A stretch of 64,000 nucleotides of DNA from JBOFZL01 sp051655155. Its GTDB lineage: Bacteria; Bacillota; Clostridia; Peptostreptococcales; Filifactoraceae. Below, piece after piece: positions 18,388 to 26,098 of the stretch. A model generated the notes under the pieces. It saw only the letters and a list, made by a program, of their open reading frames with translations. It had not been told where the DNA came from and made no database searches. Each line of letters opens with the position of its first letter. Position 1 is the stretch's first letter. Position numbers and translations under genes: made by a program. The DNA lies in NCBI GenBank assembly GCA_051655155.1, contig JBOFZL010000031.1, positions 1-64,000 of the forward strand, written 5' to 3'.

Positions 18388-18453
18388 TAAGCGTAAGGCT
18401 TTATTCACCATAGTAGCAGGAGTATCATCATGAGAAATAATGAAGATTATCTT
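18379..18453 (-). pseudogene. C-terminal relic of an ABC exporter ATPase
   Basis: The reverse strand reads KIIFIISHDDTPATMVNKAL... to a TAG at 18379. This matches the last residues of the intact exporter at 4569-6122 (KIIFIISHDDTPATMANKII) almost exactly, including the switch histidine. Nothing of the rest of the gene is visible upstream. A former second copy of the exporter therefore probably stood here. Confidence 0.75.
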
Positions 18454-18515
18454 ATATATGATATTTTTTCTCTTGTTGTCCTTATATTTAATAAATTTTA
18501 TTAAAATGATTTTGA

Positions 18516-18752
18516 TTATGCTATAATATACATTAGACTTACAAACATAGACAGTGCCATATCTATAATTTCTGGCTTATCAAATTTAAATTTTTTTCGA
18601 TAAAAAATTAAAGTTAACATAAATATGTTGTAAATAATACACAGAACCAATTTAAAACGATATAAATCAATATCATATTTAAGGTTCGCAAGACTGATGC
18701 TCGCAAATATTAAAAATACTAAAACTGTAGGCCATACATAATATTTTTTCAT
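18516..18752 (-). CDS. Small membrane protein of unknown function
   Basis: 78 residues with three hydrophobic segments, beginning MKKYYVWPTVLVFLIFA. Its ATG overlaps the stop of a 9-residue upstream ORF (ATGA), and its own ribosome site is weak, so translation is likely coupled. No family recognised. It is flanked by decayed mobile DNA, so it may be a surviving piece of a lost locus. Confidence 0.45.
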   Translation of the reverse strand: MKKYYVWPTVLVFLIFASISLANLKYDIDLYRFKLVLCIIYNIFMLTLIFYRKKFKFDKPEIIDMALSMFVSLMYIIA

Positions 18753-18778
18753 AATAACGCTCTTTTCATTTTAATCAT
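18749..18778 (-). CDS. 9-residue leader ORF MIKMKRALL
   Basis: GGAGGTG lies 6 nt before an ATG that opens a 9-codon ORF overlapping the next gene as ATGA. The strong ribosome site belongs to this mini-ORF rather than to the 78-residue gene. It could be a leader for coupling, or the result of a frameshift at the start of the larger gene. Confidence 0.35.
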   Translation of the reverse strand: MIKMKRALL

Positions 18779-18804
18779 AATACACCTCCGCCTAATTAAA
18801 AAAT

Positions 18805-18850
18805 AAAAGTGATACCATAAAAAACACATTTTTTTTATGGTATCACTTTT
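18805..18850. terminator. Perfect 20-bp hairpin, bidirectional terminator-like
   Basis: AAAAGTGATACCATAAAAAA (18805-18824) pairs with its exact inverse at 18831-18850 around a 6-nt loop. Runs of A and T are inside the stem. The stem is longer than most intrinsic terminators, so an IS/MITE end is an alternative. Confidence 0.6.
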
Positions 18851-19006
18851 ACTGAGAACTGTCAAATATACATTCTAATAGTTTTATTTCCACTTTTACA
18901 TAAAAATTTGTGGTAATTTCCATTTATATGTGCTAATATATATGTGAACAGTTTTAATAATAATAATTTTTTCTTTTTCCTTTTGATGCAATAAAAACAA
19001 AAAAAC

Positions 19007-19068
19007 CTTCACTGTGGTGAAGTGGGCATTATGTATCGGCAGACGGTGAATATTCACTGTCTGCCGAT
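19007..19068. repeat. Two palindromes, 16 and 34 bp
   Basis: CTTCACTGTGGTGAAG (19007-19022) is followed by a 34-bp near-perfect palindrome at 19035-19068 whose arms begin ATCGGCAGACGG and end CTGTCTGCCGAT, with one G-T mismatch. Both contain TTCAC/GTGAA. They lie beside fragments of mobile-element genes and are richer in GC than their surroundings. The 18851-19006 stretch holds no gene. Confidence 0.6.
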
Positions 19069-19095
19069 TGCCGTTTATACTACTTCTATTGATAT

Positions 19096-19173
19096 TTAAG
19101 GTATCTCTTGTTCTTCCAGCTGCTCGACGATATTATCTAACAAGCCAATATCCCGGTAATAGATATTGATTTC
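19096..19173 (-). pseudogene. C-terminal fragment of a serine recombinase (DUF4368-like)
   Basis: The reverse strand reads EINIYYRDIGLLDNIVEQLE... to a TAA at 19096. The EIxIYYRxIG pattern is the usual C-terminus of large serine recombinases with a DUF4368 domain from integrative elements. No upstream part of the gene remains, so it is a relic. The family call rests on this short motif only. Confidence 0.5.
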
Positions 19174-19179
19174 CATAGA

Positions 19180-19269
19180 GACATGGATGGATATCGGTTC
19201 TCAATAGAAGGACAATCACCCGTCAATGAAATTTTAAAAATTGCGAAATCTGTCGAAAAAAAGATTTAG
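19180..19269 (+). pseudogene. C-terminal fragment of a DUF4367-like protein
   Basis: An open stretch reads DMDGYRFSIEGQSPVNEILK, then IAKSVEKKI and a TAG. The pattern of a beta strand followed by the E-[IL]-[LI]-K-I-A-[KE]-S helix is typical of the last 30 residues of DUF4367 proteins. There is no start codon with a ribosome site, and upstream sequence belongs to another relic on the opposite strand. Confidence 0.45.
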
Positions 19270-19342
19270 GAAATCAAAAAATATTTGATATCAATATTTC
19301 ATAATTTATTGTTGAAACTCTATTAATCATACAAATCCTACG

Positions 19343-19654
19343 TTAAAACATAAATAATCCACACCCACCAGTAAATAAAAACACTACTATAAAAGGGGTG
19401 ATACTTCCAAATAGAATCCCAAGCGCAATAGAACGATTTTTTTTTCTTAAAATTGCCCAAATAACTAAGCCTACTAAAATATAAGGTATACAGATTATAA
19501 AAATCATCATAAGCCATACGTTCATATTAGTTGTAATAGCTATTGCTACTGGTGTTAATACTGTAATCACATAAGCAATATAGAATTTCATTTCCTTAAA
19601 CGGATTTTTTTTAGGTTTTTCGCTAATATCATCATTCCAATTGTTTTCGCTCAT
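19343..19654 (-). CDS. Small membrane protein of the radical SAM/Lgt-like cluster
   Basis: 103 residues: a soluble, Lys-rich N-terminus (SENNWNDDISEKPKKNPFKE) and three hydrophobic segments, the last ending FTGGCGLFMF. It overlaps the Lgt-like gene by 23 nt and has GGAAGGTG before its ATG, so it belongs to the same operon as its last gene. No family recognised. Confidence 0.65.
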   Translation of the reverse strand: MSENNWNDDISEKPKKNPFKEMKFYIAYVITVLTPVAIAITTNMNVWLMMIFIICIPYILVGLVIWAILRKKNRSIALGILFGSITPFIVVFLFTGGCGLFMF

Positions 19655-20357
19655 TTTTCTTCACCTTCCACAAAATTATTGTTATATAAATCAATCCTAG
19701 CAAACATATTAACTGATAGATTGTTAAACCACAAAAAACAACAGGATTTTCCCTTATAAATTCTATCAAAAATCTAAATATAAAATAACCTAACAAGTAA
19801 GTTTTGAAAAGTATACCAGGAGTTTTCACTTTGTTTTTAAAATATACAAGTAAAATGAATGCAGTTATATGAAAGACTGATTCGAAAAGCTGATTTGGTA
19901 AACGTAAAAATCCGTCCCCAAAATTAAAACCCCAAGGGGCAACTACCCCATAACAGCAACCGTTAAAAAAACAACCTAATCTACCAATTGCCATTCCAAT
20001 GGCTACAGATGGTGCAATAACGTTTCCAAGTTTTAATTTTATCCCAAGAACTTTTTTTACAGCAATTACTCCAAACATTCCTCCTAAAAGACCCCCAATA
20101 ATTGATTTTCCATAAAGAACTTCTATTAAAGATTGTCCTTCTAATAATAAAGGTACTTTTGAACCTATAATACCAAAAATAATTCCTGAAAAAACAATTT
20201 TCACTGCTCCTTCGCTTACACTTCCTTCTTTTTTTAGTGTTAAAAAGTAATATAACAACCCAACAATTATTCCTAAACCAACAAAAAATGAATAGGCTGG
20301 AATTCCTAATATATAAATTGATTCACTCCCATACAATCTATTATGAATGTCTAGCAC
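19632..20357 (-). CDS. Lgt-like membrane protein (diacylglyceryl transferase family)
   Basis: 241 residues with about seven membrane segments. The layout follows prolipoprotein diacylglyceryl transferase: a glycine-rich SIIGGLLGG where Lgt has its HGG motif, then GMAIGRLGCFFNGCCYG where Lgt has the essential Arg-x-Gly-Asn signature, and a C-terminal RFLIEFIRENP. The histidine of HGG is missing and the signature is rich in Cys, so this is a divergent paralogue rather than housekeeping Lgt. The start is GTG at 20357 after AAGGTG, overlapping the DUF4395 stop by 7 nt. It may handle a phospholipid-derived group. Confidence 0.78.
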   Translation of the reverse strand: MLDIHNRLYGSESIYILGIPAYSFFVGLGIIVGLLYYFLTLKKEGSVSEGAVKIVFSGIIFGIIGSKVPLLLEGQSLIEVLYGKSIIGGLLGGMFGVIAVKKVLGIKLKLGNVIAPSVAIGMAIGRLGCFFNGCCYGVVAPWGFNFGDGFLRLPNQLFESVFHITAFILLVYFKNKVKTPGILFKTYLLGYFIFRFLIEFIRENPVVFCGLTIYQLICLLGLIYITIILWKVKKNERKQLE

Positions 20358-20815
20358 TTATCTTTCACCTTCTTTGCAAATTTCCCTACACGACAACAAT
20401 TTCCACTGGTCATACAAGTGTATAACTTTAACGCAGAACAAAAACCAAAGGCGGCAGAAGTTTGTAGTATTGCAAACAAACCTGAAATAATCCATGCTGT
20501 TACTGAATTCCCAAAGTAAAGGAGAACAACACATATTAAAGAAAATATCGCCCCAACTAAGTGTGAGACAAAAATACCTTTTTCATCAACAATTACATTT
20601 TCACTATTAATTATTTTATCAATAGTATATTTATAAAGTAAAATTAATGGTGCTTTTTCTACTTTTAAAATTGCTGAAAATAACATAATTAGGAACACAA
20701 TTATTACAAGCCACTTTAATTGCAAAAGTATACTAAGCCATAAAAGCCCTGCTACAACTATTCTGCAAAATGCAAAACCACCTTTAGATATTGTTGCTGG
20801 TTTAAATTGTGCCAT
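20351..20815 (-). CDS. DUF4395 membrane protein
   Basis: 154 residues with about four membrane segments and the DUF4395 features FxxCRxxVAGLLW near the N-terminus and AAFGFCSALKLYTCM near the C-terminus, plus a basic Cys-containing tail. DUF4395 proteins are of unknown function. It begins 4 nt after the ICMT-like gene with AGGGGGTG, so it is co-translated. Conserved Cys residues hint at redox or metal chemistry; this is inference. Confidence 0.75.
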   Translation of the reverse strand: MAQFKPATISKGGFAFCRIVVAGLLWLSILLQLKWLVIIVFLIMLFSAILKVEKAPLILLYKYTIDKIINSENVIVDEKGIFVSHLVGAIFSLICVVLLYFGNSVTAWIISGLFAILQTSAAFGFCSALKLYTCMTSGNCCRVGKFAKKVKDKC

Positions 20816-20819
20816 TTAA

Positions 20820-21470
20820 TCACCCCCTATCCCTTATTATAAACTTAGGAAAAAACATTCCAACCGTTCTTTTATATTCTTTATATTCTTCAAATTCTTC
20901 TTCTAATAACATTTCTTCTTGCTTTGCACGGTAATACATAAACGGAATAAAAATAAATAGAATTAATAAAAAACTTACCCAGTTTCTATAAGCAATACTT
21001 CCTCCAAAAAGCATAAGCATAATTGAAGCATACAGAGGGTGGCGAACTAATTTATAAATTCCATAATTGACAAGGCTATGTTCTTCATATATTTTAATAT
21101 GATTAGCCCAGTTTTCTTTTAATTGTAATCGCCCTAATATATTAATGGCCGCCCCAACCGCTATCATTAAAGTGCCTATCAATCCCAAAAATATTGCGGT
21201 ACTTTCCATTACCATTGGCCCAAAAATAAAAATACTACCGTCAATATTAGGATTATATACACGAACAGTTCCAAATTGTAAAATTAAAATCAAATAATAT
21301 ATTAAAAAAAACATAGTCATCGTTCCTGTTGCAACTATTGAGCGTTTACTTTTTTTAAATGTTTTTACTCCATTGTATTTAATAAAATCAACCGCAATTG
21401 CTACAAATACAGAAACAACAGATAATGTAATAATCCTAGACAAAATACTACTTAAAGATAAGGAGATCAT
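20820..21470 (-). CDS. ICMT/PEMT-like membrane methyltransferase
   Basis: 216 residues with about five membrane segments. The C-terminal half has the isoprenylcysteine carboxyl methyltransferase pattern: LVNYGIYKLVRHPLYASIML, then YYRAKQEEMLLEEEFEEYKEY. These enzymes use S-adenosylmethionine to methylate lipid or lipidated substrates in the membrane. The ATG follows AGGAGAG, 1 nt after the radical SAM stop. The combination with a radical SAM enzyme and an Lgt-like protein suggests a lipid-linked product. Confidence 0.83.
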   Translation of the reverse strand: MISLSLSSILSRIITLSVVSVFVAIAVDFIKYNGVKTFKKSKRSIVATGTMTMFFLIYYLILILQFGTVRVYNPNIDGSIFIFGPMVMESTAIFLGLIGTLMIAVGAAINILGRLQLKENWANHIKIYEEHSLVNYGIYKLVRHPLYASIMLMLFGGSIAYRNWVSFLLILFIFIPFMYYRAKQEEMLLEEEFEEYKEYKRTVGMFFPKFIIRDRG

Positions 21471-21471
21471 A

Positions 21472-22827
21472 TCAAACTCTCCTATGTATCATATTATAAG
21501 CAGAAAATGGAATTCTCTTTAAATCAGGTGTAATTATGTGCACACATTCTTTTTGAATAGACTTCATATCAAAATTATATTTGTCCACAAAGGAGCTAAC
21601 ACTTATTCTGAAAGTATTTTCATCTACAAATTTCATTTTTTCTTCTTTGGACTTTAATATAAAATTTGCTGGAAGAAATTTTTTAATATCACTTATAAAA
21701 TCGCAACAGCCTTGAACGTTAAATATTTTACTATTTTCATTAAATTCTTTTAAAGTGTCCTCAACTGTAAAAGCAAATGTGCTTCCAATTAAATCTTTAA
21801 ACTTAGTTAAGTCATTGTTGCGAGTAATAGGAATAAATCCTTTTTTATCCTTAAACAAATAAGTAATAGCAACCCTTTCTACGTTACATGGTAAAGGAAT
21901 AAAATCAGAAATATTAATTAACTTATTGGTTTGCTTTTCTATTTTTTTTAGTATTCCTGAAAGAGTAACTCGTTCAAGATTAGGTTTTTCATCTCCATAG
22001 TAACTAATAGGCTGAAAATTAACACCACGAACACATTTTTGTTTCATACCATAAACCAAAATTTCACCACATAAGTTATCGTTAATTCCATCTTCAATTG
22101 TTGCAACAAGAGTAGTTGGTATATTAAATTTGTTCAAGTTGAAAATCGCCTGTTTTTTTATTTCTGTCAAATCATTATTACGCAATTTTGAATGTACTTT
22201 ACTGTCAAAGCCATCAAACTGTAAATATACCTCAAAACCACCTCTAAAATTTGAGAGTTGCTTAACAAAGTCCTCATCATTAGCAATCCTAATACCATTA
22301 GTGTTCAACATAACATACTTAAAACCTTTATTAACAGCCATTTCAATAATTTTAACTACATCTTTATGTAATGTAGGCTCGCCACCACTAATTTGCAATA
22401 TTTCTGCTTTTCCGTTTTCTGCTTCCATATAAAAATCCATCATTTTTTCTATTATATCAAGTTCTAAATCAAACAACTCTCCACTTTTAGCGTAACACAT
22501 CGGGCAATTTAAATTACAACGTTTTGTTATTTCAATCAAGCCGATACAAGTATGTTGATCGTGATTTTCACATAAGCCACAATCATAGGGGCAACCTTTA
22601 CTTTGCTCATTTTGAATAGTGCATATTGTTCCTTGTTTATCATACCGAAATTTTTGAAGGTGATAGTTATAATCTTCCTCTAGTATTTCAATATGTTCCC
22701 CACAATTACAGCAATTTTTTAAAATAAAAACGCCCTTATCATTATATATAATTTTACCATCAATCAATTTCCCACAGTTTGAGCATAAAGTTCTTGTAAA
22801 ACTATGGTATATATAATCTCTATTCAT
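21472..22827 (-). CDS. Radical SAM enzyme, Tes/MJ0619-like architecture
   Basis: 451 residues. The N-terminus has zinc-ribbon-like cysteines (CSNC at 15-18, CCNC at 39-42), then C69 and the block GCPYDCGLC (79-86) with a further Cys at 94. The radical SAM cluster motif CNLNCPMC follows (C104, C108, C111), with ISGGEPTLH downstream. This order is that of archaeal tetraether synthase Tes and MJ0619, whose bacterial relatives act on lipid tails or pterins. It is the first gene of the five-gene operon and has a strong GGAGG site. The reaction here is unknown; lipid radical chemistry is inferred. Confidence 0.82.
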   Translation of the reverse strand: MNRDYIYHSFTRTLCSNCGKLIDGKIIYNDKGVFILKNCCNCGEHIEILEEDYNYHLQKFRYDKQGTICTIQNEQSKGCPYDCGLCENHDQHTCIGLIEITKRCNLNCPMCYAKSGELFDLELDIIEKMMDFYMEAENGKAEILQISGGEPTLHKDVVKIIEMAVNKGFKYVMLNTNGIRIANDEDFVKQLSNFRGGFEVYLQFDGFDSKVHSKLRNNDLTEIKKQAIFNLNKFNIPTTLVATIEDGINDNLCGEILVYGMKQKCVRGVNFQPISYYGDEKPNLERVTLSGILKKIEKQTNKLINISDFIPLPCNVERVAITYLFKDKKGFIPITRNNDLTKFKDLIGSTFAFTVEDTLKEFNENSKIFNVQGCCDFISDIKKFLPANFILKSKEEKMKFVDENTFRISVSSFVDKYNFDMKSIQKECVHIITPDLKRIPFSAYNMIHRRV

Positions 22828-22930
22828 TTATGACCTCCATAAACTATTTTTTAATTATCCTATGGTAAAAATCCAAGCAAATTCATCTATCTTTGATTAT
22901 CTAAAATTCTATACTACTCTATTGTATTTT

Positions 22931-23584
22931 TTATAAAAAACTAACTATATCTTCAACAGGTTTTCTTGGTGGAGATTTTGGATCTCCTTCTATCTTTCCT
23001 AATGCCAATAACGCTCCCATATAATATCCTTCTTTTTCAAAGCCATACTCTTCTTTTAGGAGAGCTTCTATCTCTTTACAAGCATAATTTGCAGATGTCA
23101 GCCAACAACTTCCATAGCCCATATCCACTGCTGCCAGACTAAAATTTTCCATAGCTGCTCCAAGATTTTGCATCCCTGGATTACGCTTTTCCATTTCTTT
23201 TATTACAGATTCTCCCTTGTCAAACATCTCTAATTCAAAAGTTCCTGAAGAACGATAGTCCGTAGTATATACCACTGCCAAAACAGGTGCTTTTGTAAAA
23301 AATAAGGTAAAGTTATTCACAAACTTAATAAACTTTTCTCCTTTTTCTTTATCTATCTTTGCAGCATTTTCTCCTATCCAAGTAGCCTTTTCTATTATTG
23401 TTTTTGCAATTTTATCCTTCTTTTCTTGGTCTTCTACAAACACAAAGTGCCAGTTTTGAATATTTTTACCAGAAGGGGCTTTCCCTGCCAGCTCTGCCAT
23501 CTTTAATAAATCCTCTCTTGGAACTTTGTCCTCCTTAAATTTTCTTACGCTCTGTCTTAAACTTACTACCTTTTCAAATTCCAT
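22931..23584 (-). CDS. Nitroreductase family protein
   Basis: 217 residues with the FMN-binding NfsA/NfnB-type fold: LRQSVRKFKEDKVPREDL at the N-terminus, GKAPSGKNIQNWHFVFVED and the C-terminal GYGSCWLTSANY. It would reduce nitro, quinone or flavin substrates with NAD(P)H. A single gene with AAGGAGGG before the ATG. The insertion around SGKNIQNWHF and the conserved Cys in SCWL are normal for this group. The specific substrate cannot be told. Confidence 0.9.
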   Translation of the reverse strand: MEFEKVVSLRQSVRKFKEDKVPREDLLKMAELAGKAPSGKNIQNWHFVFVEDQEKKDKIAKTIIEKATWIGENAAKIDKEKGEKFIKFVNNFTLFFTKAPVLAVVYTTDYRSSGTFELEMFDKGESVIKEMEKRNPGMQNLGAAMENFSLAAVDMGYGSCWLTSANYACKEIEALLKEEYGFEKEGYYMGALLALGKIEGDPKSPPRKPVEDIVSFL

Positions 23585-23706
23585 AGTACCCTCCTTATAT
23601 TTTATGCCAAACTAATTAAATCATATTTTAAGTAGTCCTTCTCTTTACTTTTCCGTACTTATCTACTATTATATACCTATATAAAAATTTAATAAAGAGG
23701 TGAAAT

Positions 23707-24474
23707 ATGAAATTTATTTCTTGGAATGTAAACGGACTACGTGCTGTTTTAGATAAAAACTTTTTAGAATTTATGGAAGCTGAAACTCCTGACTTCATGT
23801 GTTTACAAGAAACCAAACTACAAAAAGAACAAATCCCTGAAAAACTTACAGATTTTCTTAAGGAAAAAGGCTATCACCACTATTGGGATTGCGCTGTGAA
23901 AAAAGGATATTCCGGCACTGCCCTATTCACTAAAGAAGAGCCCCTATCTATAAGCTATGGTATAGGCCTTGATGAGCATGATCAAGAGGGAAGGGTTATA
24001 ACTGCTGAGTATAAGGATTTTTATCTTGTTACTGTATATACTCCTAATTCAAAGTCCGAATTGGAAAGACTTGATTATAGAATGACTTGGGAGGACGAAT
24101 TTAGAGCTTACCTTCTTAAATTAGATTCTAATAAACCTGTTATTGTCTGCGGAGATTTAAATGTTGCTCACAAAGAAATCGATCTTAAAAATCCTAAGAC
24201 AAATACCAAAAATGCAGGTTTTACTATAGAGGAAAGAAACAAATTTACAGAGCTTTTGGCGTCAGGTTTTACTGACAGCTTTAGGTTTTTTTATCCGGAT
24301 TTAGAACAGGTTTACTCTTGGTGGTCCTATAGATTTAGAGCCCGAGAAAAGAACACAGGCTGGAGAATTGACTATTTTGTAGTATCTAACAGGCTAGAAG
24401 GAAAGCTCAAAGGTGCTAAGATTCACATGGATGTACTTGGTTCAGATCACTGTCCGGTGGAACTTGTTATATGA
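23707..24474 (+). CDS. xth: Exodeoxyribonuclease III / AP endonuclease
   Basis: 255 residues of the EEP nuclease family for base-excision repair. Active-site motifs are all present: MKFISWNVNGLRA, LQETKLQ, VYTPNS, GDLNVAHKEIDL, TGWRIDYF and the final LGSDHCPVEL with catalytic His. The start has AGAGGTG. It overlaps rlmH by 4 nt (ATGA). This rightward pair stands against the leftward trend of this arm. Confidence 0.96.
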   Translation: MKFISWNVNGLRAVLDKNFLEFMEAETPDFMCLQETKLQKEQIPEKLTDFLKEKGYHHYWDCAVKKGYSGTALFTKEEPLSISYGIGLDEHDQEGRVITAEYKDFYLVTVYTPNSKSELERLDYRMTWEDEFRAYLLKLDSNKPVIVCGDLNVAHKEIDLKNPKTNTKNAGFTIEERNKFTELLASGFTDSFRFFYPDLEQVYSWWSYRFRAREKNTGWRIDYFVVSNRLEGKLKGAKIHMDVLGSDHCPVELVI

Positions 24475-24950
24475 ATATAAGGCTAATAACCGTAGGTAAG
24501 CTAAAGGAAGACTATTTAAGAGCTGCTCAAAAAGAGTATGAAAAAAGGCTTAATCGCTTTATTAAGCTTGAAATCTTAGAACTGCCTGAGGCTAAATTAA
24601 AAGAAAATCCCTCAGAAAAAGAAGAGGAAAAAGCAAGAGAACTTGAAGGACAAAGCATCCTTGCTAAAATTAAATCTACAGATACTGTAATAGTGCTGGA
24701 CTTAGATGGCAAGAGCCTTAACTCTGTGGAATTAAGTAAGCTAATAGATGGTTATGGCCTTGAAGGCAAAAGTAGTCTGGTCTTTATTATAGGCGGAAGC
24801 ACTGGTCTATCTCCACAGGTTAAGTCTAGAGGAGATTTTAAACTTGCTTTTAGTAAGTTGACCTTTCCCCACCAACTTTTTCGGATAATGGTTTTGGAAC
24901 AGATCTACAGAGCTTTCAAGATAAAAAATAATGAAGCCTACCATAAATAA
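24471..24950 (+). CDS. rlmH: 23S rRNA pseudouridine-1915 N3-methyltransferase
   Basis: 159 residues, the normal length of this SPOUT enzyme, which methylates pseudouridine 1915 in helix 69 of 23S rRNA. It shows MNIRLITVGKLKEDY, VLDLDGKSLNS, the knot loop FIIGGSTGLSP and the C-terminal TFPHQLFRIMVLEQIYRAFK followed by a final YHK. Coupled to xth by ATGA overlap and followed by a terminator. Confidence 0.97.
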   Translation: MNIRLITVGKLKEDYLRAAQKEYEKRLNRFIKLEILELPEAKLKENPSEKEEEKARELEGQSILAKIKSTDTVIVLDLDGKSLNSVELSKLIDGYGLEGKSSLVFIIGGSTGLSPQVKSRGDFKLAFSKLTFPHQLFRIMVLEQIYRAFKIKNNEAYHK

Positions 24951-25010
24951 ACTCATACGACAGTTTATAAATCTAATGCTAAAATTTATATAGAAACAAT
25001 TTTTAGTTAA

Positions 25011-25046
25011 AGGTAGAGTGGGATATAAAACCCTCTACCTCTTTTT
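25011..25046 (+). terminator. Terminator of xth-rlmH
   Basis: AGGTAGAG (25011-25018) pairs with CTCTACCT (25033-25040), followed by CTTTTT. Located 61 nt after the rlmH stop. Confidence 0.8.
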
Positions 25047-25170
25047 ATTATATATTCTAGTATCCTTCTCCTTAAAATATTTATTTTAACTTTAAAAATA
25101 TACATATGGCTAAATATCTATGATATGATAGTATATATATATTTAAGTATAATTTAAAGGAGAAGTTAGT

Positions 25171-25965
25171 ATGAATATAGGTTTTATTGGTTGTGGAAAT
25201 ATGGCAAAGGCTATGATAGGAGGGATTATTAATTCTAACCTTATATCTGCTGATAATATTATTGCCAGCGATGATTATCTTCCTACCTTAGAGTCCGCAA
25301 AAACTATCTATAATATAAATATAAGTCAGGATAATAAGGAGGTAGCTACTAAGGGTGATGTGATTTTTTTGTCTATTAAACCTAATATGTATGAAAAAGT
25401 TATTAGAGAAATCTCTTCTGTTGTAGATGAAAATACAATAATTGTAACCATAGCACCTGGGAAAACCATAGAACATATAGAATCCCTTTTCAATAAAAAG
25501 GTTAAGATACTTAGAACTATGCCTAATACCCCTGCCTTAGTTGGGGCAGGTATTACTGCTATTTGTCCTAACGATTATATAACTGAAGAAGAACTATCAA
25601 AACTTATTAAAATAATAGAAACCTTTAGTTTAGTTGAAAAAATTGATGAATATTTATTTGATGCTGTAGTTTCTGTAAGCGGTTCATCTCCTGCTTATGT
25701 ATTTATGTTTATAGAGGCTATGGCGGATGCTGGTGTACTTCAAGGACTTCCAAGGGATAAGGCTTATAGGTTTGCTGCTCAGGCAGTGCTTGGAAGCGCT
25801 AAGCTTTTAATGGATACAGGTAAGCATCCAGGAGAGCTTAAAGATATGGTTTGCTCTCCTGGGGGTACAACCATCGAAGCTGTTGCTAAGCTGGAAGAGA
25901 AAGGCTTTAGGTCAGCAATTATGGAAGCCATGAAAGTTTGTGGAGAAAAATCATCTAAAATGTAA
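25171..25965 (+). CDS. proC: Pyrroline-5-carboxylate reductase
   Basis: 264 residues; last step of proline synthesis, reducing pyrroline-5-carboxylate with NAD(P)H. The Rossmann motif GFIGCGNMAKAMIGG opens the protein, followed by MPNTPALVGAGITA and the C-terminal dimer motif LKDMVCSPGGTTIEA. Single gene with AAAGGAG before the ATG and a hairpin after it. Length and motifs are normal. Confidence 0.97.
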   Translation: MNIGFIGCGNMAKAMIGGIINSNLISADNIIASDDYLPTLESAKTIYNINISQDNKEVATKGDVIFLSIKPNMYEKVIREISSVVDENTIIVTIAPGKTIEHIESLFNKKVKILRTMPNTPALVGAGITAICPNDYITEEELSKLIKIIETFSLVEKIDEYLFDAVVSVSGSSPAYVFMFIEAMADAGVLQGLPRDKAYRFAAQAVLGSAKLLMDTGKHPGELKDMVCSPGGTTIEAVAKLEEKGFRSAIMEAMKVCGEKSSKM

Positions 25966-26016
25966 TTTTTTACTCGATTAAACTTTCACTTATTTTTGTA
26001 TAATAGATAGCTTTAA

Positions 26017-26052
26017 AAATAGCAAGCTCTTCTATTTGAAGACTTGCTATTT
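26017..26052. terminator. Hairpin between proC and the MerR gene
   Basis: AAATAGCAAG (26017-26026) pairs with CTTGCTATTT (26043-26052) between converging genes. The T-tract is weak. Confidence 0.6.
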
Positions 26053-26098
26053 AAGTTTATATAAGTATTAGGATATTTTAATATTACATAACATTCAG

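Noticed and set aside
23628..23816. Minus-strand ORF at the start of xth
   Set aside because: It overlaps the conserved 5' end of xth and lacks a ribosome site.
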